Positions 37,007 through 48,287 of a stretch of 64,000 nucleotides of DNA are shown one piece after another. Under the pieces are notes generated by a model. It had not been told where the DNA came from. It saw nothing but the letters and a program-made list of their open reading frames with translations, and searched no databases. The DNA comes from Clostridiaceae bacterium (GTDB lineage: Bacteria; Bacillota; Clostridia; Lachnospirales; Lachnospiraceae): assembly GCA_910575585.1 (NCBI GenBank), contig CAJTGF010000014.1, positions 28,576-92,575 of the forward strand, read 5' to 3'. Within the stretch, counting starts at the first letter, position 1. Each line of letters begins with the position of its first letter. Made by a program: the position numbers and the translations under genes.

Positions 37007-40000
37007 TTAGATCTCCTCGCTGCTGTCATCCAGCTCCAGCACTTCCTCAGCCTCTACGATCTCTTCTTCCTGAGGCTGCATCACGCTTTCTTCTTCCTCG
37101 GTGTCGTCCTCAAATAAAATCTCGTCGTCTATGGAGATGTCGCTGTTCAGCTTCACGGAACGGTATCTCTTCATTCCGGTACCGGCCGGGATCAGCTTAC
37201 CGATAAGCACGTTCTCCTTTAGTCCGATCAGATGGTCGATCTTTCCGTTGATGGCTGCCTCGGTCAATACCTTGGTGGTCTCCTGGAAGGAGGCCGCTGA
37301 CAGGAACGAATCTGTGGCCAGGGATGCCTTTGTGATACCCAGCATAACCTGTTTGCCTTCGGCCGGTTCTTTGCCCTCGGCCACCAGCTTTTCGTTCATA
37401 TCGTTGTAATCCAGCACATTCATGGATACGCCGGGGAGCACGTCGCTGTCTCCGCTCTCCTCAACCTTTACTTTCTTTAACATCTGGCGCACAATGACTT
37501 CGATATGCTTATCATTAATCTCAACGCCCTGGAGACGATAAACTCTCTGGACCTCCTGGATCATATAATCCTGAACCGCGCGGACGCCTTTGATCTTCAA
37601 GATATCATGGGGATTTACACTTCCCTCTGTCAGCTCGTCGCCTGCCTCCAGCACCTGGCCGTCCTGGACCTTGATGCGGGAGCCATAGGGGATCAGATAC
37701 GTCTTCGAGTTGCCGTTTATTGTGTCAGTGACCATGATCTCTCTCTTTTTCTTGGTGTCCTTTATGGTCACCGTACCGCCAAACTCCGTGATGATAGCAA
37801 GTCCTTTGGGCTTACGGGCCTCGAACAGCTCCTCCACACGGGGAAGACCCTGGGTGATATCGCCGCCGGCAACGCCGCCGGTATGGAACGTACGCATGGT
37901 CAGCTGGGTACCCGGCTCACCGATGGACTGCGCCGCAATGATGCCTACAGCCTCGCCCACCTGAACGGCCTGGCCTGTGGCCATGTTGGAGCCATAGCAC
38001 TTTGCGCAGACTCCGATATGGGATTTGCAGCTTAACACCGTACGGATCTTAACGCTTTCCCTTCCCAGTTTCTGAAGAACCCCGATAACGGCCTTGGCCC
38101 TCTTGGGGGTACACATATGGTTAGCCTTAACCACCACTTCTCCCGTATCCGGGTCCGTGATCGTCTCCGCAATATATCTGCCTGTCAGTCTCTCCTCCAG
38201 ACTCTCGATGGTCTCCTGCCCGTCCATGAAAGCCTTGATCTCCATAAACGGAATATCCCTGCCCTCGCAGCAGTCCACTTCCCGGATGATAACATCCTGG
38301 GACACATCCACCAGACGTCTGGTCAGATAACCGGAGTCAGCCGTACGCAATGCCGTGTCGGACAGACCTTTTCTGGCGCCGTGGGCGGAGATAAAGTACT
38401 CCAGTACATCCAGTCCCTCACGGAAATTGGACTTAATGGGAAGCTCAATGGTATGTCCGGTGGTATCTGCCATCAAACCGCGCATGCCTGCCAGCTGTTT
38501 AATCTGTTTATCGGAACCACGGGCTCCTGAGTCAGCCATCATAAAGATGTTGTTGTACTTGTCAAGACCGGTCAAAAGGTCATGGGTCAGCTGGTCGTCC
38601 GTAGTCTTCCAGGTCTCGATCACTTCCTTGTACCGCTCCTCTTCCGTGATCAGACCTCTTCTAAAGTTCTTGGCGATTCTGTCCACCGTAGCCTGCGCAT
38701 CGGCAATCAGCTGCGGCTTGCTGGGCGGAACCGTCATATCCGAGATGGAAACGGTCATGGCCGCTCTGGTAGAGTACTTGTAACCAATGGACTTAATGTC
38801 GTCCAGAGTCACCGCCGTCTGGGTCGCTCCGTGTACATTGATAACCTTCTCCAAAATCTGCTTGCACTGTTTCTTTCCAACATGGAAATCAACTTCCAAA
38901 AGCAGCTCATTGCCGGGGATGCTTCTGTCCACAAACCCCAGATCCTGGGGAATGATCTCATTGAAAATAAAACGGCCAACCGTGGATTCGATAATCCCGC
39001 TCTTTACCGTGCCGTCCGTTATCCGCTTCTGCACTCTCACCTTCACCCTGGAGTGGAGAGTCACAGCGCCGTTTTCGTAGGCCAGGATCGCCTCGTTGGG
39101 ATTCTTAAAGCACATCCCTTCCCCTTTGGCCCCCGGCCGCTCCTGGGTCAGATAATAGATGCCCAGAACCATATCCTGAGACGGCACCGCCACAGGGCCG
39201 CCGTCGGAAGGCTTCAGCAGGTTGTTGGGGGACAAGAGCAGGAACCGGCACTCTGCCTGGGCTTCCACGGAAAGAGGCAGATGGACCGCCATCTGATCCC
39301 CGTCAAAGTCGGCGTTAAAGGCCGTACATACTAACGGATGCAGCTTAATCGCCTTGCCTTCCACCAGTATGGGCTCAAAAGCCTGGATGCCCAGTCTGTG
39401 CAGCGTAGGCGCGCGGTTGAGCATTACCGGATGCTCCTTAATAACATCCTCCAGCACATCCCAAACCTCCACCTGAAGCCGCTCCACCATCTTCTTGGCG
39501 TTCTTAATGTTGTGGGCAGTTCCGTTGGCCACCAGCTCTTTCATAACAAAAGGCTTAAACAGCTCAATCGCCATCTCCTTAGGAAGACCGCACTGATAAA
39601 TCTTAAGCTCCGGACCTACTACGATAACGGAACGTCCGGAATAATCTACACGCTTGCCCAGAAGATTCTGACGGAAACGGCCTTGTTTTCCTTTCAGCAT
39701 ATCGGACAGGGATTTCAGGGCGCGGTTGCCCGGTCCCGTAACAGGACGCCCTCTCCTTCCGTTGTCTATAAGGGCATCCACAGCCTCCTGAAGCATGCGC
39801 TTCTCATTGCGGACGATAATATCCGGCGCTCCAAGCTCCAAAAGCCTTGCCAGACGGTTGTTCCGGTTTATGATCCTTCTGTACAGGTCATTTAAGTCGG
39901 AGGTGGCAAAACGGCCGCCGTCCAGCTGCACCATAGGACGGATATCCGGCGGGATCACGGGGATCACGGTCATAATCATCCACTCCGGTCTGTTGCCGGA

Positions 40001-40675
40001 GTTGCGGAACGCGTCCACCACTTCCAGCCTCTTGATGATCCTGGCCCGCTTCTGGCCCGTAGCGTCTCTTAGGCCCTTGCGCAGCTCCTCCGAATCCTTC
40101 TCCAGATCAATGGCCTCCAAAAGCTCCTTGATCGCCTCCGCGCCCATGCCTACCCGGAACGCGCCGTAGCCGTATTTATCAATTTCCTCCCGGTACTCCT
40201 TCTCTGACAGAACCTGCTTGTACTGGAGAGAAGTCGTGCCGGAATCCAGCACGATATAGGAAGCAAAGTACAGCACCTTTTCCAGCACTCTGGGGGAAAT
40301 ATCCAGGATCAGGCCCATACGGCTGGGGATTCCTTTAAAATACCAGATGTGGGACACCGGAGCAGCCAAAGCAATATGGCCGGTCCGCTCTCTGCGGACG
40401 CTGGACTTGGTAACTTCCACGCCGCATCGGTCACAAATGACGCCCTTGTATCTGATTTTTTTGTACTTACCGCAATGGCACTCCCAGTCTTTGCTGGGAC
40501 CAAAGATCCTCTCACAGTAAAGTCCATCCTTCTCCGGCTTTAAGGTCCTGTAGTTAATGGTCTCCGGCTTCTTTACTTCGCCGTGAGACCACTCCAGAAT
40601 CTTCTCCGGAGAAGCCAGACCAATCTTGATCGCATCAAATGTCAACGGTTCATAAGTTTCGTTCGTCTCTGGCAT
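37007..40675 (-). CDS. rpoC: RNA polymerase beta' subunit
   Basis: The 1,222-residue subunit carries the N-terminal zinc ribbon ([20 protein letters not shown]), the catalytic Mg-binding loop NADFDGDQM, and the trigger-loop region with [17 protein letters not shown] second zinc site lies in [13 protein letters not shown]. The C-terminal tail is acidic and ends near [10 protein letters not shown]. It is 18 nt after rpoB and is followed by the terminator at 36931-36974. Confidence 0.98.
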   Translation of the reverse strand: MPETNETYEPLTFDAIKIGLASPEKILEWSHGEVKKPETINYRTLKPEKDGLYCERIFGPSKDWECHCGKYKKIRYKGVICDRCGVEVTKSSVRRERTGHIALAAPVSHIWYFKGIPSRMGLILDISPRVLEKVLYFASYIVLDSGTTSLQYKQVLSEKEYREEIDKYGYGAFRVGMGAEAIKELLEAIDLEKDSEELRKGLRDATGQKRARIIKRLEVVDAFRNSGNRPEWMIMTVIPVIPPDIRPMVQLDGGRFATSDLNDLYRRIINRNNRLARLLELGAPDIIVRNEKRMLQEAVDALIDNGRRGRPVTGPGNRALKSLSDMLKGKQGRFRQNLLGKRVDYSGRSVIVVGPELKIYQCGLPKEMAIELFKPFVMKELVANGTAHNIKNAKKMVERLQVEVWDVLEDVIKEHPVMLNRAPTLHRLGIQAFEPILVEGKAIKLHPLVCTAFNADFDGDQMAVHLPLSVEAQAECRFLLLSPNNLLKPSDGGPVAVPSQDMVLGIYYLTQERPGAKGEGMCFKNPNEAILAYENGAVTLHSRVKVRVQKRITDGTVKSGIIESTVGRFIFNEIIPQDLGFVDRSIPGNELLLEVDFHVGKKQCKQILEKVINVHGATQTAVTLDDIKSIGYKYSTRAAMTVSISDMTVPPSKPQLIADAQATVDRIAKNFRRGLITEEERYKEVIETWKTTDDQLTHDLLTGLDKYNNIFMMADSGARGSDKQIKQLAGMRGLMADTTGHTIELPIKSNFREGLDVLEYFISAHGARKGLSDTALRTADSGYLTRRLVDVSQDVIIREVDCCEGRDIPFMEIKAFMDGQETIESLEERLTGRYIAETITDPDTGEVVVKANHMCTPKRAKAVIGVLQKLGRESVKIRTVLSCKSHIGVCAKCYGSNMATGQAVQVGEAVGIIAAQSIGEPGTQLTMRTFHTGGVAGGDITQGLPRVEELFEARKPKGLAIITEFGGTVTIKDTKKKREIMVTDTINGNSKTYLIPYGSRIKVQDGQVLEAGDELTEGSVNPHDILKIKGVRAVQDYMIQEVQRVYRLQGVEINDKHIEVIVRQMLKKVKVEESGDSDVLPGVSMNVLDYNDMNEKLVAEGKEPAEGKQVMLGITKASLATDSFLSAASFQETTKVLTEAAINGKIDHLIGLKENVLIGKLIPAGTGMKRYRSVKLNSDISIDDEILFEDDTEEEESVMQPQEEEIVEAEEVLELDDSSEEI

Positions 40676-40693
40676 GATGGATACTCCCTTCTA

Positions 40694-43600
40694 TTATTCT
40701 TCATAGGAAGATTCGAAATCCTCGAACATCTCCTCAGCGATGCGGTCTCCCTCATCATCGTCCTCTTCTTCCGCCTCTGCGTCTACGTCCACCAGCTCGC
40801 CGTCTTTGAACTCCTGCTCCTGATAACCATAGCTGCCAAATGACTCTTCCTGCTCATAACGTCTGTCGCCTTCGATAATGGAGCGCAGGTCCGTATCTCC
40901 ATAGTCAATATTCTCTGTCAGTTCCACTTCCGTATTGTCATCCCGCAACACCCGCACATCCAGTCCCAGAGACTGCAGCTCTTTCAAAAGTACCTTAAAG
41001 GACTCCGGAATGCCCGGCTCCGGAATATTCTCGCCCTTGATGATGGCCTCATAGGTCTTCACGCGCCCGGTCACATCATCCGACTTCACGGTCAGGATCT
41101 CCTGCAGGGTATAGGAAGCCCCATAGGCTTCCAAAGCCCAAACCTCCATCTCGCCGAAACGCTGTCCGCCGAACTGGGCCTTGCCGCCCAAAGGCTGCTG
41201 GGTAACCAGCGCGTATGGTCCGGTGGAACGGGCGTGGATCTTATCGTCAACCAGATGATGGAGTTTCAGATAATGCATGTGGCCGATGGTTACCGGACTG
41301 TCAAAATACTCTCCGGTCCTGCCGTCCCGAAGCCTTACCTTTCCGTCGCGGCTCAAAGGCACGCCTTTCCACAGTTCCCTGTGTTCCAAATGCTCTCCCA
41401 GATATTCCATAACACCCGGCTTTAAGATATCCTTATATTTCTCCTCAAACTCCTCCCAGGAGGAATTTACGTAATCATTGGCCACATCCAGCGTATCCAT
41501 GATGTCAATCTCATTGGCCCCGTCAAACACAGGGGTGGCGATATTAAAGCCAAGGGCCTTGGCCGCCAGGCTCAAATGGATCTCCAGCACCTGTCCGATG
41601 TTCATACGGGAAGGCACGCCCAGAGGGTTCAGCACGATATCAAGGGGACGGCCATTGGGCAGAAACGGCATATCCTCCACAGGAAGCACCCTGGACACAA
41701 CACCCTTGTTTCCGTGACGGCCTGCCATCTTATCGCCCACGGAGATCTTTCTCTTCTGGGCAATATAGATGCGGACAGTCTCATTGACTCCCGGAGACAG
41801 CTCGTCACCGTTCTCCCTGGTAAATACCTTGGCATCCACAATGATGCCGTAAGCGCCGTGGGGAACCTTAAGGGACGTATCCCTCACTTCCCTGGCCTTC
41901 TCACCGAAGATAGCTCGCAGAAGCCGTTCCTCCGCAGTCAGTTCCGTCTCGCCCTTAGGCGTAACTTTCCCCACCAGGATATCCCCGGCTCGCACCTCTG
42001 CTCCGATGCGGATGATGCCTCTCTCATCCAGATCTTTCAGGGCATCCTCGCCTACGCCGGGAACATCGCGGGTGATCTCCTCCGGCCCCAGTTTCGTGTC
42101 CCGGGCTTCCGCCTCATACTCCTCAATATGCACGGAAGTATAGACATCATCCTGTACTAGCCTTTCGCTTAACAGAACCGCGTCTTCATAATTATATCCC
42201 TCCCAGGTCATAAACCCGATAAGGGGATTCTTACCCAAAGCAATCTCGCCGTTCTGAGTGCTTGGGCCGTCCGCGATCACTTCGCCTGCTTCCACATGAT
42301 TGCCCTTAAATACAATGGGCTTCTGATTGTAGCAGTTGGACTGATTGCTTCTCTTAAATTTGGTCAGACGGTACACATCTTTGCCGCCGTCTAAATCTCT
42401 CTTCACAATAATCTCATTGGAAGCGGACCGCTCCACCACGCCTGCGTGTTTTGCCACCACGCACACGCCGGAGTCCACCGCCGCCTTGGCTTCCATACCG
42501 GTCCCCACCACGGGAGCCTCCGTAGTCAGAAGAGGCACTGCCTGACGCTGCATGTTGGAACCCATAAGGGCGCGGTTGGCATCGTCATTCTCAAGGAAAG
42601 GGATCATAGAGGTAGCCACGGAAAACACCATCTTCGGCGACACATCCATCAAATCAATATTCTTCTTCTGGAACTCGGAAGTCTCCTCACGGTAACGGCC
42701 GGACACGTTGTTGCGCACAAAATGCCCTTCTGCGTCCAGAGGCGTGTTGGCCTGCGCCACCACAAAGTTGTCCTCCTCATCCGCCGTCAGATAGACCACT
42801 TCATCCGTAACCCTGGGATTCACAGGGTCCGACTTGTCAACAATGCGGTACGGCGCCTCCACAAAACCGTACTGATTTACCCTGGCATAAGTAGCCAGAG
42901 AGTTAATAAGGCCGATGTTGGGACCTTCAGGGGTCTCAATGGGACACATCCGGCCATAGTGGGTATAGTGAACGTCCCGGACCTCAAATCCCGCCCGCTC
43001 CCTGGAGAGACCGCCAGGACCCAGGGCAGACAGACGCCGCTTGTGGGTCAGCTCTGCCAGCGGATTATTCTGATCCATAAACTGGGACAGCTGAGAGCTT
43101 CCAAAGAACTCCTTCACCGCCGCGGTCACAGGCTTAATATTGATCAGGGACTGGGGTGTGATCCCGTCCATGTCCTGAGTGGTCATACGCTCCCTCACCA
43201 CTCTCTCCATACGGGACAAGCCGATGCGGTACTGGTTCTGCAGCAGCTCGCCTACGGCGCGGATACGGCGGTTGCCCAGATGGTCGATGTCATCCGCCGT
43301 GCCGATCTGCTCCTCCAGATGCATGTTATAGTTAATTGATGCCAGAATATCTTCCTTGGTGATATGCTTTGGCACCAGGTCGCTTACGCTTCTGCGGACA
43401 GCCGCTTTCAGCTCATCCTGATCATCACCAAATTCTGCCAGGATATTCTGGAGCGCAGGATAATATACTAACTCCGTAATCTCCGCCTCTGCCGGGTCAA
43501 AATTGACATAATGGGACAGATCCACCATCATATTGGAAAGAATCTTCTCATTCCGCTCGATCCCCTGGATCCACACAAAGGGAATGCCGACATTCTGGAT

Positions 43601-44563
43601 ATGCTCTGCCAGATTCTTGTCCACAGCGGTCCCCGCCTCTGCAAGGATCTCACCCGTGGTCTCATCCACCACGTCCTCTGCCAGAGTGTGGCCGGCAAGG
43701 CGGTTTTTAAATGCCAGCTTTTTGTTAAATTTGTAACGCCCCACCTTGGCAAGATCATATCTTCTGGGGTCAAAGAACATGCTGTCAAGCAGGCTTTTGG
43801 CACTGTCCACCGAAAGGGGCTCGCCGGGGCGGATCTTCTTATATAATTCCAGCAGACCGTCCTCATAATTGTCCGATACATCCTTGGTAAAACTGGCCAG
43901 AAGCTTAGGCTCCTCGCCGAACATATCAATGATCTCCGCGTTGGTCCCGTAGCCAAGGGCGCGGATGAGGACTGTCACCGGTACTTTTCTGGTCCTGTCA
44001 ACACGAACATAAAAGATGTCATTGGAGTCCGTCTCGTATTCCAGCCATGCACCTCGGTTGGGGATCACCGTGCAGGTATACAACTCCTTGCCTATCTTAT
44101 CATGTCCAATGCCGTAATAAATACCTGGGGAACGCACTAACTGGCTGACAATAACACGCTCTGCTCCGTTGATCACAAAGGAGCCTGTATCGGTCATAAG
44201 CGGAAGGTCACCCATAAAGATTTCGTGTTCATTGATCTCATCTTTGTCTTTGTTGCAAAGCCTTACCCGCACTTTCAAAGGTGCCGCGTAGGTAGCGTCT
44301 CGCTCTTTGCATTCTTCAATGGTATACTTGATATCATTTTTACATAATGTAAAATCAACGAACTCCAAACTCAAGTGGCCTGCAAAATCCGAGATCGGAG
44401 AGATGTCCCGAAAGACTTCTTTCAAACCTTCATCAAGGAACCACTGATAGGAGTCTTTTTGAATCTCTATCAGATTTGGCATCTCAAGAACTTCTTTCTG
44501 CCTTGAGAAGCTCATTCTAAAGCTTTTCCCTGCTGTTACAGGACGCATTCTGCTTTTCTCCAT
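40694..44563 (-). CDS. rpoB: RNA polymerase beta subunit
   Basis: The 1,289-residue subunit includes the rifampicin region with [20 protein letters not shown] and [20 protein letters not shown], all with wild-type residues, as well as [20 protein letters not shown]. The C-terminal [20 protein letters not shown] is also present, followed by an acidic tail. The ATG at 44561-44563 is favoured; the earlier in-frame GTG is within the ribosome binding site. rplJ-rplL are not adjacent, and rpoB has its own promoter. Confidence 0.98.
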   Translation of the reverse strand: MEKSRMRPVTAGKSFRMSFSRQKEVLEMPNLIEIQKDSYQWFLDEGLKEVFRDISPISDFAGHLSLEFVDFTLCKNDIKYTIEECKERDATYAAPLKVRVRLCNKDKDEINEHEIFMGDLPLMTDTGSFVINGAERVIVSQLVRSPGIYYGIGHDKIGKELYTCTVIPNRGAWLEYETDSNDIFYVRVDRTRKVPVTVLIRALGYGTNAEIIDMFGEEPKLLASFTKDVSDNYEDGLLELYKKIRPGEPLSVDSAKSLLDSMFFDPRRYDLAKVGRYKFNKKLAFKNRLAGHTLAEDVVDETTGEILAEAGTAVDKNLAEHIQNVGIPFVWIQGIERNEKILSNMMVDLSHYVNFDPAEAEITELVYYPALQNILAEFGDDQDELKAAVRRSVSDLVPKHITKEDILASINYNMHLEEQIGTADDIDHLGNRRIRAVGELLQNQYRIGLSRMERVVRERMTTQDMDGITPQSLINIKPVTAAVKEFFGSSQLSQFMDQNNPLAELTHKRRLSALGPGGLSRERAGFEVRDVHYTHYGRMCPIETPEGPNIGLINSLATYARVNQYGFVEAPYRIVDKSDPVNPRVTDEVVYLTADEEDNFVVAQANTPLDAEGHFVRNNVSGRYREETSEFQKKNIDLMDVSPKMVFSVATSMIPFLENDDANRALMGSNMQRQAVPLLTTEAPVVGTGMEAKAAVDSGVCVVAKHAGVVERSASNEIIVKRDLDGGKDVYRLTKFKRSNQSNCYNQKPIVFKGNHVEAGEVIADGPSTQNGEIALGKNPLIGFMTWEGYNYEDAVLLSERLVQDDVYTSVHIEEYEAEARDTKLGPEEITRDVPGVGEDALKDLDERGIIRIGAEVRAGDILVGKVTPKGETELTAEERLLRAIFGEKAREVRDTSLKVPHGAYGIIVDAKVFTRENGDELSPGVNETVRIYIAQKRKISVGDKMAGRHGNKGVVSRVLPVEDMPFLPNGRPLDIVLNPLGVPSRMNIGQVLEIHLSLAAKALGFNIATPVFDGANEIDIMDTLDVANDYVNSSWEEFEEKYKDILKPGVMEYLGEHLEHRELWKGVPLSRDGKVRLRDGRTGEYFDSPVTIGHMHYLKLHHLVDDKIHARSTGPYALVTQQPLGGKAQFGGQRFGEMEVWALEAYGASYTLQEILTVKSDDVTGRVKTYEAIIKGENIPEPGIPESFKVLLKELQSLGLDVRVLRDDNTEVELTENIDYGDTDLRSIIEGDRRYEQEESFGSYGYQEQEFKDGELVDVDAEAEEEDDDEGDRIAEEMFEDFESSYEE

Positions 44564-44650
44564 TAGACGTCTCACCCCTGTTTTCTTTCATTCTGATTTT
44601 GGGCATACTGGTACCATCAACGCACAAGTTGCCACAATAGTGCAATTTCC

Positions 44651-44679
44651 ATCTTAACATAGTGATTTTGACGTGTCAA
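44651..44679 (-). promoter_or_regulatory. rpoB promoter
   Basis: TTGACA (44674-44679), 17 nt, TAAGAT (44651-44656) with extended TG. The leader is about 80 nt. Confidence 0.8.
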
Positions 44680-44709
44680 GCTTTTTTTCCTGTTTTTCAC
44701 CGCTTTTTG

Positions 44710-44738
44710 TTGCCTTTTTCCTTAATCAATGGTATACT
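44710..44738 (+). promoter_or_regulatory. Promoter of the small membrane protein gene
   Basis: TTGCCT (44710-44715), 17 nt, TATACT (44733-44738) with GG-TATACT context; divergent from the rpoB promoter. Confidence 0.7.
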
Positions 44739-44784
44739 ATACTGTATCTATTCCCAAAAAGACATAAGTTGGAGGTATTCCCAG

Positions 44785-45246
44785 GTGAACACGATTTTAA
44801 ATGTATTGCTGGTCGTTCTCGTCATCGTCGCCATAGCGCTGGCTGTGCTGTATTTTATGGGACGGAAGCTGGAGAAGCGCCAGGTAGAGCAGCAGAATCT
44901 ATTGGAGGCTGCCGCCCAGACCGTAACCATGCTGGTCATTGACAAGAAAAAGATGAAGATCAAAGACGCCAATCTTCCCAAGATTGTATATGAACAAACT
45001 CCCAAGTATTTAAGGTGGGCCAAGGTTCCGGTGGTGAAAGCCAAGGTTGGACCTAAGGTCATGACCCTTCTTGCTGACGAAAAGGTATTTGCCGTTCTTC
45101 CTCTTAAGACAGAGGCCAAGGTAGTCATCAGCGGCATCTACATAACCCAGCTAAAGAGTGTCCGCGGCGGCGCGGTGCCTGCTCCGCCTAAGAAGAAGGG
45201 ATTTTTTTCCAGATTTAAAAAGGACAAGGATCCTTCCAAGAAATAA
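44785..45246 (+). CDS. Conserved single-pass membrane protein, function unknown
   Basis: The 153-residue protein has one N-terminal membrane helix (NTILNVLLVVLVIVAIALAV), then a coiled region rich in Glu and Gln. A compact beta-rich domain follows with AKVGPKVMTLLADEKVFAVL, and the tail is strongly basic (KKKGFFSRFKKDKDPSKK). The start is GTG (44785-44787) after GGAGG. I do not recognise a named family. It is monocistronic, with its own promoter and terminator. Confidence 0.75.
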   Translation: MNTILNVLLVVLVIVAIALAVLYFMGRKLEKRQVEQQNLLEAAAQTVTMLVIDKKKMKIKDANLPKIVYEQTPKYLRWAKVPVVKAKVGPKVMTLLADEKVFAVLPLKTEAKVVISGIYITQLKSVRGGAVPAPPKKKGFFSRFKKDKDPSKK

Positions 45247-45256
45247 CGAGAATATC

Positions 45257-45293
45257 CTCCCCTGCCGGACAAGCGGCAGGGGAGCTTTTATTT
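45257..45293 (+). terminator. Terminator of the 44785 gene
   Basis: CTCCCCTGCCG/CGGCAGGGGAG stem (45257-45267, 45274-45284) followed by CTTTTATTTT. Confidence 0.9.
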
Positions 45294-45706
45294 TAAGAAG
45301 CCTTGGGGCCTTGGGGCTGAAGGGTTACCACCATACAGTTATCGGATACATGCATGCCGTCCTGATACAGCGCATATCTCACCTTTGCCTCCAGAAACTC
45401 ATCCTCCTCACGCAGACAAAATTCCCGGGTATGAAACTCAAGCTCCAGATAGCCCGCAGGAGTTCCATAAAACGTCCTGGTCTCCTTCCCCGCCTCAAAC
45501 ACCATGCTCCCCCCGCCCTTTCCCGTAACGCTCATGGAATCAACCGTAAACTTCATGCGTTTTATGGCGCCGTCTTCTGAGGTTCCTATGACATAGTGTT
45601 TTCCATTTCTCTTATAGTATTCCCCGGTCCCGGTCTCGTCCACCTGCTCCCGCTGTCCGTCTATGGTCCTGACGCCCTTTATGTCAATTTGCACTTTTCC
45701 GGTCAT
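45293..45706 (-). CDS. DUF1934 family protein
   Basis: The 137-residue product starts MTGKVQIDIKGVRTIDGQRE and has GTGEYYKRNGKHYVIG, FTVDSMSVTGKGGGSMVFEA and a TPAGYLELEFHT beta-strand pattern. This fits the DUF1934 beta-barrel family (B. subtilis YwiB type). The function is unknown; in Firmicutes the family often lies near argS or racemase genes. It follows murI by 28 nt. The ATG has AGAGGGG upstream. Confidence 0.82.
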   Translation of the reverse strand: MTGKVQIDIKGVRTIDGQREQVDETGTGEYYKRNGKHYVIGTSEDGAIKRMKFTVDSMSVTGKGGGSMVFEAGKETRTFYGTPAGYLELEFHTREFCLREEDEFLEAKVRYALYQDGMHVSDNCMVVTLQPQGPKAS

Positions 45707-45734
45707 GGCTTCCCCTCTTTTATCGTCTTTTTTA

Positions 45735-46556
45735 TCAATATCCTTCCACATGGATCTTTCTCGTCTCCTTTACCTCATTAGGCAGGATTGAGGTGGCGAA
45801 CGCCGTAAACTTTTCCGCCAGATCACTTACGTAAAACTGATATTTCTCGTTTCCGCCGTCCTCCTCCGCCCCCTGACAAGCCAAATCCTTCTCCTCCAGC
45901 AGCGCTTTCAGCTCTATGGCCGTCTCATAAGCCGGATTTACCAAAGTCACCTCATCCCCCATGATCCGCCCCAGGGTGGAACGGATCAGCGGGTAATGGG
46001 TACACCCTAAAACCAGCGTGTCAATGAACCGCCCTTTCAGAACCGACAGATATCTGGACGCGATCTCATCCGTCACCGTATCATGCAAAAGCCCTTCCTC
46101 CACCAGAGGGACAAACAAGGGACATGCCTTGACCGTCACTTCAATATCCGGGCGCATCTGCCGCATCACATCCGTATAGATCCCGCTGCTGATGGTGCCC
46201 TCGGTGCCGATAACGCCAATCTTTCCGTTGCGGGTGCTGTGGACCGCCGTTCTGGCCCCCGCCCGTATCACGCCGATAATGGGAATATCCAGTTCCCGCT
46301 CCACGGTCTCCAAGGCATACGCGCTGGCTGTATTGCAGGCGATCACAATAGCCTTTACCTCTTTTGTCATGAGAAACCGGATGATCTGCCTGGAATACCG
46401 CAGGACCGTATCCTGAGATTTGCTGCCGTAAGGCAGTCTTGCCGTATCTCCAAAATATATGATCCGTTCCTTTGGCATCTGACGCATGATCTCCCTGGCC
46501 ACAGTCAGCCCGCCGATGCCCGAATCAAAAACTCCGATAGGCGAATTTCTGTCCAT
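45735..46556 (-). CDS. murI: Glutamate racemase
   Basis: It makes D-glutamate for peptidoglycan. The 273-residue enzyme has SPIGVFDSGIGGLTVAREIM and YFGDTARLPYG. The two catalytic cysteines lie in IACNTASA (about residue 74) and VLGCTHYPLI (about residue 185). The ATG has GGGAGGAAGG upstream. It is divergent from spoIIR. Confidence 0.96.
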   Translation of the reverse strand: MDRNSPIGVFDSGIGGLTVAREIMRQMPKERIIYFGDTARLPYGSKSQDTVLRYSRQIIRFLMTKEVKAIVIACNTASAYALETVERELDIPIIGVIRAGARTAVHSTRNGKIGVIGTEGTISSGIYTDVMRQMRPDIEVTVKACPLFVPLVEEGLLHDTVTDEIASRYLSVLKGRFIDTLVLGCTHYPLIRSTLGRIMGDEVTLVNPAYETAIELKALLEEKDLACQGAEEDGGNEKYQFYVSDLAEKFTAFATSILPNEVKETRKIHVEGY

Positions 46557-46604
46557 CCTGCCTTCCTCCCTGCTGCCTTCTAAAATTTAAAAATCTGATC
46601 TTGG

Positions 46605-46633
46605 GTTTAATTATAACATATCTGGTTAGAATT
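46605..46633 (+). promoter_or_regulatory. Candidate sigma-F promoter of spoIIR
   Basis: GTTTA (46605-46609), 14 nt, GGTTAGAATT (46624-46633). The -10 fits the forespore pattern GGnnAnAnT and the -35 fits GYWTA, with spacing one base shorter than usual. spoIIR is a sigma-F target in Bacillus and clostridia. Confidence 0.45.
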
Positions 46634-46672
46634 ACCAGTAGAAAAGAAAAACGAGGAAAGGAAGGTATTATT

Positions 46673-47293
46673 ATGAAATACCAGAAAACACTGCTCATGT
46701 CCGCTTCCTGCTTTCTGCTGTCTCTGCTGTGCTGCGTTCTGTGGGGCTATCAAAAAGATGAGGATCTGGCCGGGCGGATCGCCCCCTCTATATTGCGGTT
46801 CCATGTGCTGGCAAACTCCAACAGTTCGAACGATCAGGCCATAAAAACAGATGTAAAATCCTTTGTGCTTCAACTCCTTAGGAGCTGCTCTGCCGGCTCC
46901 AAAGAAGAACTTTCTTCCTATATAAATGACCACAAGCAATCCCTGGAAGCCGAGACCAACGCGTATCTGGCCCAAAAGGGCTGTGACTATAAGGCCGTCA
47001 TCTCCGTGACCAAAGCCTATTTTCCCACCAAAGCCTACGGCGATCTGGTCCTGCCCTGCGGGACTTACGACACGGTCCAGGTGGAGCTGGGCCGGGCCAG
47101 AGGGCGTAACTGGTGGTGCGTCCTCTATCCCAAACTCTGCTTCATTGACGCCACCCACAGTATCCTGCCCCAAAGTTCCAGACAGGAACTGCAGATGCTT
47201 TTATCGGAGGAAGATTACCAGTCATTATTTGAAAACCCGTCACGAATCCGGATCCGTCTAAAACTTCTCCAGTTTTTCGACGGGACTCCATAA
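46673..47293 (+). CDS. spoIIR: Stage II sporulation protein R
   Basis: SpoIIR is the forespore-made signal that triggers cleavage of pro-sigma-E in the mother cell. The 206-residue protein has an N-terminal signal or membrane segment (LLMSASCFLLSLLCCVLWGY), then the family core IAPSILRFHVLANSNSSNDQ and PCGTYDTVQVELGRARGRNW with WWCVLYPKLCF. The ATG follows AAGGAAGG. Its presence supports a spore-forming organism. Confidence 0.93.
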   Translation: MKYQKTLLMSASCFLLSLLCCVLWGYQKDEDLAGRIAPSILRFHVLANSNSSNDQAIKTDVKSFVLQLLRSCSAGSKEELSSYINDHKQSLEAETNAYLAQKGCDYKAVISVTKAYFPTKAYGDLVLPCGTYDTVQVELGRARGRNWWCVLYPKLCFIDATHSILPQSSRQELQMLLSEEDYQSLFENPSRIRIRLKLLQFFDGTP

Positions 47294-47430
47294 TCGGATA
47301 ATGGTATGATAACCATTGACACAAATGAGGGGCAAATATGCCGTAAAGCAAAGCGTACATCTGACGGCAATGATCTTTCAGACACACGCTGGCACAGACA
47401 TGCTCCACAAAAGACAAGGAGGACAAGAAC
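47294..47430. other. Spacer before the tandem recombinases
   Basis: No gene. It contains the palindrome AATGGT-ATGATA-ACCATT (47300-47317). ACCATT recurs in the GACCATTGGTC palindrome just after the second recombinase (49107-49117). Confidence 0.5.
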
Positions 47431-48276
47431 ATGAATGACTACTTAAGCGAACGCGAGATCCGCGTAACAAGCCAGATTGACGGCTTCCGCAGCTGGCTGG
47501 AAGAAAAAAACCGGGCAGAAAATACCATTCTGGTCTACACCTACGCGGTCAGGCAGTTCTACGGTTTGTACGACCGGCCGGACCCCAACAGCCTGCAGCT
47601 GTACAAATGCTTCCTTTTAGAGCATTACAAACCTCAGACCGTAAACCTGCGGATACGGGCCTTAAACTGCTATATGGAATACCGGAATATGGCCGCATCC
47701 CCGGTGCCCATGCTTCGGATGCAGCAGAAAACTTATGTGGAAAATGTCATCAGCCAGGCAGACTATGAGTATCTGAAACGCTGTCTCATCCGGGACGGCA
47801 ATCATCTCTACTACTACCTGATCCGCTTCATGGCAGCCACCGGCGTCCGGGTAAGCGAACTGGTCCGGTTTCAGACCCAGGATGTGGAAAACGGCTGGCT
47901 GAACCTGTACTCCAAGGGAAACAAAATCCGCCGCGTATACATACCAAAAGCTCTCCGGCAAGACACCCTTGCCTGGATTAACCGGGAGGAGCATCCTCCC
48001 GGCTTTCTGTTCCTCAATCGTTTCGGAGAACCTGTGACCCCTGCCGCCATCCGGGGACAGCTGCGCAAGTTCTCATACCTCTACGGTCTGAACCCGGCAG
48101 TGCTTCATCCCCACTCCTTCCGCCACCGGTTTGCCAAAAACTTTATTGAGGCATGCGGCGATATCTCCTTTCTCTCAGACCTTCTGGGTCATCAGAGCAT
48201 TGAGACCACCCGCATCTATCTCCACCGAAGCCGGGCGGAACAGCAGGTCATTGTCAATCAGGTAGTCAACTGGTAG
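47431..48276 (+). CDS. Tyrosine recombinase, first of a tandem pair
   Basis: The 281-residue protein has an N-terminal SAM-like core-binding domain (about 10-95) and a catalytic domain. The active residues are Arg in ATGVRVSELVRFQ, Lys in YSKGNKIRRVYIP, His and Arg in HPHSFRHRFAKNF, His in LLGHQSIETT, and the nucleophile Tyr in TRIYLHRS. All are present, so it should be active. The size is that of XerC/XerD or of phase-variation invertases. It lies 11 nt before a second recombinase about 45% similar by eye. No integration module or attachment sites are obvious nearby. Confidence 0.9.
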   Translation: MNDYLSEREIRVTSQIDGFRSWLEEKNRAENTILVYTYAVRQFYGLYDRPDPNSLQLYKCFLLEHYKPQTVNLRIRALNCYMEYRNMAASPVPMLRMQQKTYVENVISQADYEYLKRCLIRDGNHLYYYLIRFMAATGVRVSELVRFQTQDVENGWLNLYSKGNKIRRVYIPKALRQDTLAWINREEHPPGFLFLNRFGEPVTPAAIRGQLRKFSYLYGLNPAVLHPHSFRHRFAKNFIEACGDISFLSDLLGHQSIETTRIYLHRSRAEQQVIVNQVVNW

Positions 48277-48287
48277 GAGGTGGCACG

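Noticed and set aside
42446..43339. Long plus-strand open frame (297 codons) opposite rpoB
   Set aside because: A shadow of the conserved rpoB codons; no ribosome binding site and a histidine-rich composition typical of antisense frames.
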